Below, piece by piece: positions 30,874-41,803 of a DNA stretch of 64,000 bases (positions are counted from its first letter, which is position 1; every line of letters starts with the position of its first letter). The translations under genes and the position numbers were made by a program. The stretch spans positions 1 to 64,000 of the forward strand of contig JAKSZP010014875.1 of NCBI GenBank assembly GCA_022478985.1, in the 5' to 3' direction. The DNA is from Massospora cicadina. Its lineage: Eukaryota; Entomophthoromycota; Entomophthoromycetes; Entomophthorales; Entomophthoraceae. The notes beneath the pieces are model-generated. The model ran no database searches and had not been told where the DNA came from. It worked only from the letters and a program-made list of their open reading frames with translations.

Positions 30874-31233
30874 ATGAGTTAAAAAGTGTCAACTCATAGG
30901 GCATATGGGTATGTGGTGCCTTGGAGACTTTTGTGGCCCAGTACAATCAGGATCTTTTATTGACTTCTGGATCAACCGCCTGGTCAGCATTCTCATTGTT
31001 CTGCATCATCCTCATGACTACAGTGGTGGGGGTCACGCCTCTTGAGATTTTGGAGGTGGGGGTGGGATTTCAGAAGGTGCATCCATCAATTCTTGGGTGC
31101 GTGATACTTCCTGATTGAATCTCAAATTGGTATCTTCAGGGTAAGGTTCCATTTTCACTGGCCTGAGAGTTGACCTTCTAAGTCTTGATTCAGGAGTAAA
31201 AAATTAAATTTCTCATCATTAAGAAATCTGACA
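30874..31233 (-). repeat. E2 5' LTR, outer part
   Basis: It starts (minus strand) TGTCAGATTTCTTAATG at 31,233, next to the duplication CCAGT (31,234-31,238). It matches the E2 3' LTR at 14,556-14,916. GAAATAGACTATTTTA at its left edge is the right copy of the G1 insertion duplication. Confidence 0.85.
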
Positions 31234-31238
31234 CCAGT

Positions 31239-33231
31239 CTTTGCAGTAAAGCTTTTGTGGTATCTGATGTTTATATGTTAGGCATGATTAAAAAGGTTTT
31301 TATGGCTGCAGCTGAACATATATGGCTGTAATCATACCTGATACCTAATTTTTCAAGGTAGTTACAAGACTTTAAATGCCTCTTATGCAACTTTATCCAA
31401 ACGGTTAAATAATTTTTATAGTTCATGTTATCATCAAGGTCTTGTCTAGCCTCAACATTGCATTGTGTAGCCAATTTGCAAAGATAACTACAGTTTCAAG
31501 ATCATCTCTATAAAGGTTGACATAAAAAATAGATTATATCCTATTTTCAGGTTTTTATTTAATCAAATTCATTTTTAAGTTAGTTAATAAAATGATAAAA
31601 GGCCAAGACTAAACCCCTTGACAATAAGGGTTATTTTTTGACTTGATTTAGGTTAGACCCAATATTATTCTGACAACAAAGAGTCTAAGGTGAAAAACGT
31701 CTTAATAGTAGAGACAGATACGTGTCATAGAATCCTATCTTCTAGCTCTATTTACCCTTGAAGACAAATATCTATTCAATTTACTTAGTCTTATCTTACC
31801 ACTAGAATTTAACTCTCAATTTGTAAATCTCATGACTCTATATCTGCACGATAGTCTAAGCTTACACATCTTAGATGCTAACAAAGCTTTACTCAACTTT
31901 TATCCATACAACTAGCTTTTGTATCAAGTGTCACCTTATTGTCCTTATAACACACTTGAGACAAAACAAATCTTTTGTGGCATATAGCACCTATAGATGC
32001 TATTTAATTGCTTGACTGAGTAGTGCTTTGTCAATTGTTATCACCTTTGCTAATTATTAATAATTTGGACTTTGGTTTAAAAAAGCCATCAACTTTCACC
32101 ATCTAATCCCTCAGCTACTATAGCTAGCCCAATCTAAACTATTGTTCACCTTACTTTAATCAGGTGTTTCTCTTGTCTCTTTGAGTTGAGTACAAGCTTT
32201 ATACTTATGAACTTTTATACTTTCATTTTAATTGTATGATCAAACACAAATCAGGTTCTAGCCCTCCCATGTTGCCAGCTTAGACTAGTTGAGGAAAGCT
32301 TTTACTTGTGCTAACCTTCAGGAACAATCTCAACAAAGAGTAAGACATTATTTTTCCTTACATATGTTGCAAATTATTTTTAAAATCACTTAGATCCATA
32401 AAGGTTACCATTTACTCAATAGTTTAGCTATCCTTATGAGATAGCGCATATAAGAATTTGTAACTTTATAAAACCCATCACACAAAAAAAAGTATATGTG
32501 CTTTAGATACTTGAAGCAACCCTTTATAAAATTGTCAAATAACCTTTTTGTAAACTGGGATACAATAAATCAACCATAAAGCCCATAAGTTCACTCTATT
32601 ATCCAAAACCTCTATAATCTTAAGTCTTATTGGTTACAAGTGTACTGATAATTGTAAAGTCAGGATATGATTATTAAATTTCTGAGAACTAAAAGCCATA
32701 GCTAAAATATTTTCCTAATAAACTTAAATTTGAAGCGTTTATTCACCCATTTACTTTGTCAAGTCGAATTGAGGGTAAAGAAACTCTTAGTTTTTAAAAC
32801 TAGAAACTAGAGTATAATCTTTAATTTTTACCTAGGGATATACTTATACGGCATAGCTTTATCTATATGTTGTGCAGTACGTTAATTACCTTTGTAGCTT
32901 TTAAAAAAGTATTTTTGGAGTAAAAACTAAGATCCATTGAGTTAAAAATTATTCAGGAGTGAGGCTAATCTGGGTCACTCCATAAGTTGCTCGCTACAGG
33001 AGTAATGAAACAACTAGTGTATTACAAAAGAATGATTGTACTATAAAATACATTAAAATTTAAAAGGCAATTACCAGTTTACTCTTGAAGTTATGTAGAG
33101 AATATTCTATGACTATCTCTTTTTATAGCTATGCATATTTATAGGTCTTATAAAGTTATTTATAGTGTTGTGAAGGTAAAAGATTCCACTGTATTCCACA
33201 GCAGGTTGCACATATAAAGGAATGATTATCT
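31239..33231. other. AT-rich DNA without recognisable gene
   Basis: Continuation of the host locus right of E2. There are only short frames (longest a 67-codon minus-strand frame at 31,474-31,271, not recognised). No tRNA, repeat or conserved protein segment was seen on either strand. Confidence 0.5.
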
Positions 33232-33445
33232 GGTTCTGTAAGACTGGAAACCCTACCTCTGGTATTAGATCACGGGAAATTTTCCTACCAATGTAAGATG
33301 GGATCAAAGGTACCTGTGGAGCCTTTGGTGCAACTGGGTGACTTAGAGCATGCTATTGATGAGCTGTGGGTCACTGCTCTGGCCCCAAAGATCCTTCTAC
33401 TGAACCCCTGTTCTGCATCTTTTCTCATGAAAAGGATAAAGGGAG

Positions 33446-34315
33446 TTTAAATGAACAGAAACATCCCAGTTTTTGATCACCATCTTGCCATAGGTATTGC
33501 ACCAATTTATAATGGTGAAATAAAATTTAGTGTTTGTTTTAACTCCTAAGGTAAGTTTTAGTGCATCATGAAATTAACTAAATGAAACTTCTAAATTGTG
33601 GAACTTAAAGCAAGGAAAAAGAAAAAAACAGATAAGCTAAGTAGAAAACCACGGAATTAACATTATTTTTATTTTTAGGTCTAATAACACGAAAACCTTA
33701 CCCATGATGTAACCAGAAAAATTTGAGTCCCAATCTGGAGGTGGAAAAACTTTCTTTGATGGAGTTGACCCTGTTCAGGTTTCATATCATTTCTTTCTTT
33801 TGGTAATGCCTGTCCCCTGGTCAGCTTGCCTCAGGAAAAATAAAACATTATTTTATTTTATTAAATAAAAATTTTGTGATTAAACAGATTCTTGTTAATT
33901 TGGTGCTGCAAGGAAACCAAGGAAAAGACAGAGTAATTGGTGGTGGTCAATCCCTGGAAACCAAGTTCTTTTTGATGAAACAAAACTTGATGTGATATGG
34001 AACACCAGGTAAGACAATTTAAGGGTGGCCTCAAAAACCACAAGAGAATCCCACGCTAGGGTGATAACTAAGAGAATTCTGAACAAAGTTCAGAAATTGT
34101 GAGGGTGCAACCTTTAAAGTTGCCCTTTTGGTGAGCCTCTCCCAAACCATTCATAAAGCTTCTATGAGCCTAAAGAATAGCTTGGGAGGGGCACAACCAA
34201 GTGTCAAGCCCAACCCTGACCAAAAATTTCCAAAAGCATTTTGACTCAGGTTTTGATTTCAGAATCCCAAGTCGAATTGTAATGATCATTCAAACTGACT
34301 ATACAGGGGTCTGCA
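33446..34315 (-). repeat. Solo LTR of the E10 family inside the long LTR
   Basis: Duplications GGGAG (33,441-33,445; 34,316-34,320) flank sequence that aligns with the E10 LTR at both ends: CAGAAACATCCCAGTTTTTGA on the left; the GTGAGCC...ATGAGCCTAA, GGGCACAACC and TTTGACTCAG segments on the right. About 290 bp of extra sequence in the middle includes a G1 3' end. Confidence 0.6.
33770..33870 (+). repeat. 5'-truncated G1 copy (3' end only)
   Basis: TTTTGGTAATGCCTGTCCCC...GCTTGCCTCAGGAAAAATAAAAC matches the 3' ends of both G1 elements, followed by an A/T-rich tail. 5' truncation is typical of target-primed reverse transcription. The left limit is not resolved. Confidence 0.55.
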
Positions 34316-34848
34316 GGGAGGTAGTTCTGATCAAGGGGCCACCAGAAGAGCCCCCAGACTCATCTTAATCCCAATTTGCCATCCCACACCCTCTCTGGAA
34401 CTAGAATTTTCATTCTCAAAACTCAGAGAAGCCTAATCAAGCCATAAAATTGGTTCAGGTCACAAAATATAAGTCTACAGATTATGGGTTAATCCAAGTT
34501 GAGAGTTTGTACCTTAGAATTTTTAATTTAATTTGAATGCTGAAATCAGATTCTTAGGAAGCCAGGTATGCCAAACGCAGAATATGAGAAACTGCTCAAG
34601 TTTGGATCTACTGTAGCACCTCCACTGCAAATTAAAATGTTCCACTGTCAAAGCTTCTACTTTTCAAATATAAGCTATCTGACAAGCCCCAAACCTGGGC
34701 TGCTATTTTCAACCTCAACTAAGTCTGACTAGCAAAGAGAGTGCATCAGCATCCAAGTTTCAAGTCCTTCTTAAAGCAATTCCCCCACCAAGTATAAAAA
34801 GCAATTGCCCCTCCTAAAGTCAGTTGTCAAATAATTCTTTTATTCAGG

Positions 34849-35343
34849 TGTCACGATTCCAATATGACTGGACAATAAGCCCTGAGTCAATATGGTGGAA
34901 TGGATGGAATCCGCCGAGTTTAATAAGTATGATTAATTCATGCTCCTTGAAATGAGGTGATATTGGGTTGTTGGGAAATAGGATGAATTGGGTGATCATG
35001 AATTAACAAATGAAGAATGGGAAGAACCAATGAGATACAGAGAATTGAATTACTAAGCCATGAAAGCAGTACCATCTGAAGTTGCTATGATACAAGCGGG
35101 ATAAGATGATCAAAGAGATTAGGTTGTTAATAGTATAGAGTGCGCGGAATAGAGAGGAGCCACTACAGTGATTATATTAAATAAAAGAGTATAGTGGTAG
35201 CAGGTGCTCCACATTTATCAATAAATATATTTCTGTTGATTCAAGAGCAACGATCCTCATATCGTTGGTCCTATTGCTCAGTGGGTCAAACCCTATGCAA
35301 ATCGTTTACGGCGTATCTCATTGATAGCGCCAATTTTATAACA
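34849..35343 (+). repeat. E6 5' LTR (495 bp)
   Basis: It starts TGTCACGATTCC and ends TTTTATAACA, with close similarity to 40,285-40,778 along the whole length. A direct motif (AACGATCCTCATATCGTTGG) with partial dyad symmetry lies near 35,250. Confidence 0.93.
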
Positions 35344-35344
35344 G

Positions 35345-35363
35345 TGGTGCTCACTACAGTGGG
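35345..35363 (+). promoter_or_regulatory. E6 primer-binding site
   Basis: TGGTGCTCACTACAGTGGG, one base inside the 5' LTR. It is shared with A, E2 and E11. Confidence 0.75.
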
Positions 35364-35439
35364 CTCGTTGATCAATCCCATAGACTGATAATCGTTTCTC
35401 AGTCGCTAATCATATTGTATTCAGATTGTTTTACTAAGG

Positions 35440-36738
35440 AATCCTCTCAACACACTGTAACTGTTGAATATGCAGAACTTAATCTTGCTCTGGACGCTGT
35501 GCTTAAATGAAAGAAGGAGTTTCTGCAATAATGTTTTATCAACAAGCTGCCTCTGTTTTATTGCAATGGAAACATTCATGGATTCTTTAAACGATTTGAG
35601 TTTGCAGTATAAAGAGCTTCAGATTGGCGTAAAGCTAAATTACTAATGTCCACCCTGGATGTTGGAATCGCCGACTAAGTTACTTGCTATCTTCCTAACA
35701 GTTCCGTTACCTATCAAAAAGTGAAGGATACTGTGCTGTGGTTGTTTGGAGGAACTTTAAAAATGGCGCAATGGAAGGCTGAGTTTTTTACCATTGGGTT
35801 TCAATATAACGAGACCCTCACTGCATTTGCTGATTGATTCTCATCAGAAGCCCATGTGTTAATTGGGGCAGGAGTTTTAACTGAATGTGACACTATCATA
35901 GCGTTGACCTCTGATGTGAAACCATATCGTGAGCTTTTTAATGCCTTGGCTCCATATTTAGAGGTTGACGTATCCTTGCTTAAACTTGTTCAAATTCTAC
36001 GCCATCTATCCGCTACCTTCCCTCCACCCATTATAGAGCGGATACCTAGCACCTCCGCTGCTAGTCTTTTTTATCTGTAAGAATTATCCCTTCCTGTTCA
36101 GCATTCAGTCAGCATCCCCTGGCCTTATCATCGATACAAGCCCCACTTCCAACCCAATTGCCAACAGCAGTTCACCTATTAGGAGGGAACGGGTTACACT
36201 GTTAGATTCCAGCCCAACCCTTGTGGTGGATCCTTTTACAACAATCAAGGTCGCAGATCTTATGGGCTCAATTGCTTTTTTATGTAGTTGGTCTGGGAAC
36301 CTGGCTAGAAGTTGTCGCAATTGTCAGGTCCAGTACCTACTGCAGAGCAGTACCACCAGGGAAAAGTCAGAGCGGAGTAGAAATGGGACTCTCTACCTCT
36401 GCTATTCTGACCCAAAACGTCTCACCAAAACCTATTCCTGTACCTTCATTGGAAGTTCCTTAGTATGATGACACCTTCTTATATCAGTGACCGGTTGGAG
36501 GGGTGAATGTGCTGACATGAACGCAATTCATGGGCATGGAGAAAAAGGTTCTCAGGAACAACCAAAGACTTATGCTTGTCAAATGCTCGATCACCTTTTT
36601 ACTGACAAACCAGATCCATTAGCTGATGCGCTTCTCTTGAAAGGGGTAAGCGTGGCCCTCCCTGTGGATGCTATTGTTAAAGAATACCCTAAAGTGGGGA
36701 AGGGTATTATGAGCTTCCTTGGAAAAAAGATCCGTTAA
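35440..36738 (+). pseudogene. E6 Gag
   Basis: Frames in order: VEYAELNLALDAVL near 35,460, then a capsid-like stretch 35,700-36,080 (TLKMAQWKAEFFTIGF, LNDLSLQYKELQ upstream), then a ruined zinc knuckle near 36,270-36,320 (FLCSWSGNLARSC: first Cys and the His replaced). E11 keeps the intact form CFQCRRKGHFVAQC. Frame 36,487-36,738 is the Gag-protease linker. Stops at 35,835 and elsewhere. Confidence 0.65.
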
Positions 36739-36759
36739 ATGTACATGTCTTAAAACAAT

Positions 36760-37085
36760 CAGATGCATCTTACTCTGAGTGTACTTACTGTGACACTGTC
36801 ATTGCAAAAACTCAAGTTCGTGCAATAATTGATACAAGTGCCCCAATCAACATAGTATCCACAAAGTTGGTGTCAAAGTTGACATTAAAGTCTGACGTGG
36901 AGCATAATATGATTTATGGAACTGCAGGCGCAGAAAGCACAGTCTCTGAAGGAGCGTACAGCGCGCTACCCTTGCAGTTTGGGTCAATTGTCATTGTAGC
37001 CCCAGCTATAGTGTTACCAAACAATAACTATGACCTGATAATCAGAACCACTTTTATGCGCCACTTTAGGGGCTGTTGTTGATAT
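36760..37085 (+). pseudogene. E6 aspartic protease
   Basis: Reads VRAIIDTSAPINIVSTKLV (catalytic D-T-S present), then AYSALPLQFGSIVIVAPAI and NNYDLIIRT. E11 has the similar YSALPLDLD near 63,450. The frame is short and interrupted before RT. Confidence 0.7.
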
Positions 37086-37639
37086 GACAGCAGAGACATT
37101 TGAAATTATGGGGAAGCGGATCCCAATCTACTTTACTTCCAGTGGTATGCCAAAGGATCCGGTACACATGAGTTGCATTAACCTTGCGTACAGTGATGGA
37201 GTGATTTCAGTTCACTATCATCAACTAAAGAGCAAGACTTGAGCTCTTCCCCATCAAATTTATGAGTATCAAGGGCTACCTCTTAGAGCCTCTGGCTCTA
37301 TATCTATTCCCTCTGGCCATCAAGCAATCATAAGCACTGCTTAGTCAGAGGTGGAAGTTCCAGTTAGGCTGTATGGGGAGATCATTTGGCCCTATCAACA
37401 ATCATGACTTGAGCCCCACGTGGCCCCTGGAAAAATACTCCTGGGGCATGGGGAGATCAAGGTCTTGGTAGCGAATCTCCAGGATAAACCAATGCATATT
37501 CGCTGACATCAAGTAGTTGCATTCCTAAATTTCATTCCTTTTGAGGTGGTCTCAGGATTCATGAGTTTGGTTCATTGGATGACTTTGGTCTGCCCGTTGA
37601 AACACAGCCTGGCGTAATGGCAGTTGTACCACATGAAAA

Positions 37640-38620
37640 TTTAATGAGGTTAACCACATATCAGAAATATTGAGCGGAAGCTTTTTAAAAATACAAAGAG
37701 ATCTTTGCTGTTGATGATCATGATTTAGGGTGCGCCTGAGGAGTGACCCATCAAGTGGACACTGGGATCATTCCCCCCATCAGATCGTGGCCAATCCGCT
37801 GATCTAGAGCAGCGGAAGAAGTAGTCACAGAAGAAATCAATAAACTGTTGGAGCAAGGAATGCTTGAACTATTGAAGAGCCCATGGGCTTCCCCTGTCCT
37901 AATTGTCAAAAAGAAGGATGGTATTAACTGGGTAGTAATAGACTACCGCAAGCTCAACAGTATTACAAAAAAGGACTCATACCCTTTACCACAAATTGAT
38001 GATGCGTTGGACTGGTTGGGGGGTGCTCGTTACTTCTCCACAATGGATTTAATAGCTGGCTATTGGCAGATCTAGTTACCTATGGGGAACAAGAAAAATG
38101 CGCCATTATCACGTCAAAAGGGCTTTTTCAACTGACACGTATGTCACAAGGGTTGTGTAATGCCCTGGCTACTTTCCAATGGGCAATGGACACTATCTTT
38201 GGAAACTTGAAGCTGTCATGCATTCTTGTATGCCTTGACAATATTAACGTATTCTCCTGCACGTTTTATGAGCACCTTAACCAGTTGGAAGAGGTATTCC
38301 GCCAATTGGCTGAGGCTAACATCAAAATAAAACCTCAGAAATGTCACTTTTTTAAGGATCAGTTAGAGTACATCAGTTTTGTAGTTGATGCAACAGGGCT
38401 GAGGCCCCAACCAGCTAAGGTGGAGGCCATTCAGAAGATGACCATACAAAGCAGTAAGCGAGATATAAAAGTATTTTTAGGGATGGTTGGCTACTATCTC
38501 CAATTCATACCTAACTTTAGTTGTATCGGAGGTCCACTGTTTGAGTTATTAAAAAGGACGCCACGTTTGTATGGATGGAACACTGTCAACGCTCATTTGA
38601 TACTCTTCAAACTGCATTGA
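37640..38620 (+). pseudogene. E6 reverse transcriptase
   Basis: From about 37,830: SPWASPVLIVKKKDG, VIDYRKLNSITKKDSYPLPQ, FSTMDLIAGYWQI (catalytic Asp), then after a shift at 38,070 FQLTRMSQGLCNALATFQ, the loop CLDNINVFS (Asn instead of the second Asp) and the thumb KCHFFKDQLEY and FLGMVGYYLQFIPNF. It aligns with E2 RT. Confidence 0.85.
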
Positions 38621-39030
38621 TCAATGTGCCAGTGCTACACTACCCATATTTCAAAAAGAAATTTATTAAAAGATGGATGCATCTCTTTCTTCTGTGGGGC
38701 AGTTCTGTCCCAAAAAGAAGATGAAGGGGAGGAGCACCCCATGGAGTACTGCAGCTGGAGCCTGAATAGCCATGAACGTAATTATGCTGTGACTGAGCGG
38801 GAGTGCTTAGCAGTAATTTAAACATATAAGCAATTCAGAGTATATCTGCATAGTTTAAAGTTTAAATTCATAACAGATCATGCCTTGTTACGATGGTTGC
38901 AGAACCTTAAGGAGCTATAGGGTCATATAGCCTGATGGTCTCTTAAACTACAGGCTTAAAACTTCGAGATCCTTCACTGACAGGGAGCAAAACACCAGAA
39001 TGATGATTTCTTGTTGAGGCTACCAACTAT
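38621..39030 (+). pseudogene. E6 RNase H
   Basis: Shows EEHPMEYCSWSLNSHERNYAVT and EREC followed by degraded TDH-type sequence (FKFITDHALLRWL with a frameshift near 38,820). The first Asp block near 38,670 is frameshifted. Confidence 0.65.
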
Positions 39031-39039
39031 TGCACTTTG

Positions 39040-40253
39040 GCGGACCTGAGCAATATTATGTATGACAAGATGCTCAGCGGAAAGTATGATAATGAGCCAC
39101 CCCAAGTCATCAAGGCGCTAAATGAAATGCGAGCCAATACTTTCCAGCGGAATGGTGAGTTGTACAAATGGATTGGCAACTCCACAGTAAACTTCCCATG
39201 ACCCTCAATGCAGCTAACATTATCATGAGCGCACATAAAGCAGTTGGGCATGGTGGCATGCACAAGACGTTGTAATTACAGTGGCCTTGGTATTACTGGG
39301 AAAGCATGAACTTCAATGTGCTTGATACTATCTCCTCCTGTCACCAGTGCCAAGTTGAAAAGCCATTCCACCGGAAGACCTCATACCAGTTAGTGAAGCC
39401 ACACTTTGCTTGGCATACGGTTTCCCTTTATGTCGTTGGTCCTCTGCCAACCAGAGCTAACTGGTCTAAGTATATCCTGGTGGCAATTGACCATTTGACC
39501 ATGTGGGTTGAGGCGCAGGCCATTTGGGACCTGGGGGCAGTTACTGTGGATAAGTTTGTAATGGATTGCATCATTCAGCATCACGGTTGTATGCAGTTTA
39601 TCCTTACTGACAATGGTACTAATTTTACCTCCCACATACTTCCCAAGCTCAACAAAGTGATGGCTATCCGCGGGGTTCTAACAACACCATATCACCCAGA
39701 GTCCAACAGAATGGTTGAACGGGTCAATGGGACCCTGGTGAACATACTATGGAAGTTGGTTATGGATAGGCCCTCTGATTGGAGTACCCTCCTTTCTTTT
39801 GTGGTGTTTGCCTACAACATTAGCTACCATTCTGCCATGGGGAAAAGCCCATTCCAATTGCTTTATGGATGACACCCCGCTTTGCCTGCGCTCCTATATG
39901 CTTGTGTAGAGGACACCGGTGGAATGGATCTGCAGTGCTATTTAACTGCCCTAACGAACATGATTATTAAATTACAAACCAAAGCATACTCGTTCAGCCT
40001 AGCCAAGAAAATCAAAAAACAGACTGCTGATCAGGTATGGAGAAGTGGCCTAGCACAATTCAAAGGTGGAGACATGGTTCTATCCCACGATCAACATGGG
40101 TTCATGTGGAAACACAAGCTGGCCAATATCTGGATTGGGCCATTTGAAGTTATTGAGAAGAAAAGTATGGATGCATATACTATCAAGGACCCCATTAGTG
40201 GTCAGATCATCAACCAAGTGCATGCGAAGTTCCTCTGGGCGTATAAGCGATAG
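39040..40253 (+). pseudogene. E6 integrase
   Basis: The HHCC region is at about 39,230-39,350 (AHKAVGHGGMHK, SCHQCQVEK). The core frame 39,306-39,872 has VVGPLPTRAN (first Asp lost: expected D reads Y/V), LTDNGTNFTSHILP (second Asp) and PESNRMVERVNGTL (Glu). The C-terminal frame 39,882-40,253 reads KGGDMVLSHDQHG and WIGPFEVIEKKS, ending TAG; no chromodomain follows. Confidence 0.85.
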
Positions 40254-40284
40254 GAGCCTTATCATCCAGTCAAGGAGGGGGTAA

Positions 40285-40778
40285 TGTCGTGATTCTGATA
40301 TTACTGGTCAATAAGCACTGAGTCAATATGGTAGAATAGATGGAATCTGCCTAATTTTATGAGTATGATTAATTCAAGCGCCTCAAAATGAGGCGATATT
40401 GGGTTGTTGGGAAATTGGCTGAATTGGGTGATTGTGAATTAACAAATGAAGAATTGGAAGAACCAATGAGATATGGCGAAGTGAATTATTAAGCCATGAA
40501 AGCGGTACCATCTGAAGTTGCTATGATACAAGCGGGATGAGATGATCAAAGAGGTTAAGTTGGTAATAGTATAGAGTAGGCGGAACAGAGAGGAGCTGCT
40601 ACAGTGATTATATTAATTAAAATAGTATAGTGGGAGCAGGTGCTCCACATTTATTAATAATTTATTTCTGTTGATTTAAGGGCAACGATCCTCATATCGT
40701 TGGTCCTATTGCTCAGTGGGTCAAACCCTGTGCAAATTGTTTACAGCGTATTTCTTTGATAACGCCAATTTTATAACA
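40285..40778 (+). repeat. E6 3' LTR (494 bp)
   Basis: Follows the purine tract AAGGAGGGGGTAA. It starts TGTCGTGATTCTG and ends TTTTATAACA. Confidence 0.93.
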
Positions 40779-41803
40779 TTAGGTTTTATAAAAAATCCTA
40801 AATTTCTTTCTGTTCTCCATAAATTTCAGTAAATATATAAATTCCAACATATTCTCTTTAATCCTATAAGACATGCCTTTATAAACTTTCTGAGCCTAAT
40901 GATAGTTGATTGGGCACTCCAATTCACCAGTACAGCAGCTCGCGCGCTCTATCAGAAGTCATAAGGAGCAATGCTCCCACATTATTTCCTTAATCCGCCA
41001 TGCCAGAAGACCACCCTATCCACCATATTTATTCCATTGACCCGCCTCTGGTTTGTTGCAATCTGGAAAACCAAGGACCTCTCAATGCATCGCTCATGAA
41101 GGCCATCACCTGCCTAACTTGCCTTGCTAACCACCACTGGTTTGGTGTGATAGGACATGATGGGGCCTTCCAACCTGCCAATTTTAGTACGCTGTGTGTG
41201 GGCAATGAAAAGCCATCATCACAGCCTAGAAGAGAAGCTAAGTTGCCAGATCATCTGGAGCATTGTCCTCAGGGCAATCCACCCCATTTAATATAAGTAA
41301 ATCAATATGCCACTCCAACGCCTTTGATGAATCCTCAAAGAAGTTTGATACACACCACCAACCCCAAGGTGATCTCTAAGCTCACCCTTTGTTTGAATCT
41401 AACCAGAATCTGTTTACTTCTCAACTTCAAATAATAATCTTCTGAATCAGCACATCACAGTGAGAAGAATAATAATCATATATGGAGATGAAGCAGGGAA
41501 TTTGGGACTTATACTAAATTCAAGCAACCACCAATCCTGAGAAAAGTCATCCTCCCAGCCTCTTCCTCCTTTGGGGGTTGCCTACCAAGACATGCGATTG
41601 CCCCCATTGCAGCCATTTAGTTTGCTATGGGGGCCTTTTGTAGATTACTAAACTTTTAATACCCTCACAGAAGCCATAGGGCGTCCCCCTACAAGTCTTT
41701 AGGGCTGCTACGCCGCTGGAGTTCTAGGCTCTCTACTGGGTATTCACTTACCCATACTGGAATACAAGTATTACACTAAATAAGCAAAATTCATGACAGG
41801 TTC

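Larger units (their letters stand above)
14443..31233 (-). mobile_element. LTR retrotransposon E2 (group I) with nested insertions
   Basis: The outer limits are fixed by a 5-bp duplication CCAGT on both sides and by matching LTRs. Minus-strand order: 5' LTR (31,233 to 30,874, then 21,720 to 21,607), primer site, Gag, protease, RT, RNase H, integrase, polypurine tract, 3' LTR. Insertions inside it are a solo LTR at 17,441-18,003, G1 copy 2 in the 5' LTR, and E3 inside that G1. Subtracting these leaves about 7.1 kb. All genes are degraded. Relatives are E6, E11 and A. Confidence 0.9.
34849..40778 (+). mobile_element. Complete LTR retrotransposon E6 (group I, 5,930 bp)
   Basis: LTRs of 495 and 494 bp (34,849-35,343; 40,285-40,778) start TGTC and end ATAACA. 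The internal order is primer site, Gag, protease, RT, RNase H, integrase, then purine tract AAGGAGGGGGTAA. The flanks are TCAGG (34,844-34,848) and TTAGG (40,779-40,783). The uninterrupted relative at 54,106-54,145 reads TTTATTTAGGTTTATAG through this point, confirming the insertion site. All genes carry stops or shifts; no chromodomain was seen. Confidence 0.93.
33237..41798 (+). repeat. Long solo LTR, group II, interrupted by a solo LTR and E6
   Basis: It starts TGTAAGACTGG and ends TTCATGACA, flanked by perfect duplications GGTTC (33,232-33,236; 41,799-41,803). The parts (33,237-33,445, 34,321-34,848, 40,784-41,798) align with the uninterrupted copy at 53,067-55,140. The original LTR was about 1.75 kb. 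A Met at about 33,290 starts the embedded ORF block VEPLVQLGDLEHAIDELWVT. No internal region is present. Confidence 0.85.
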
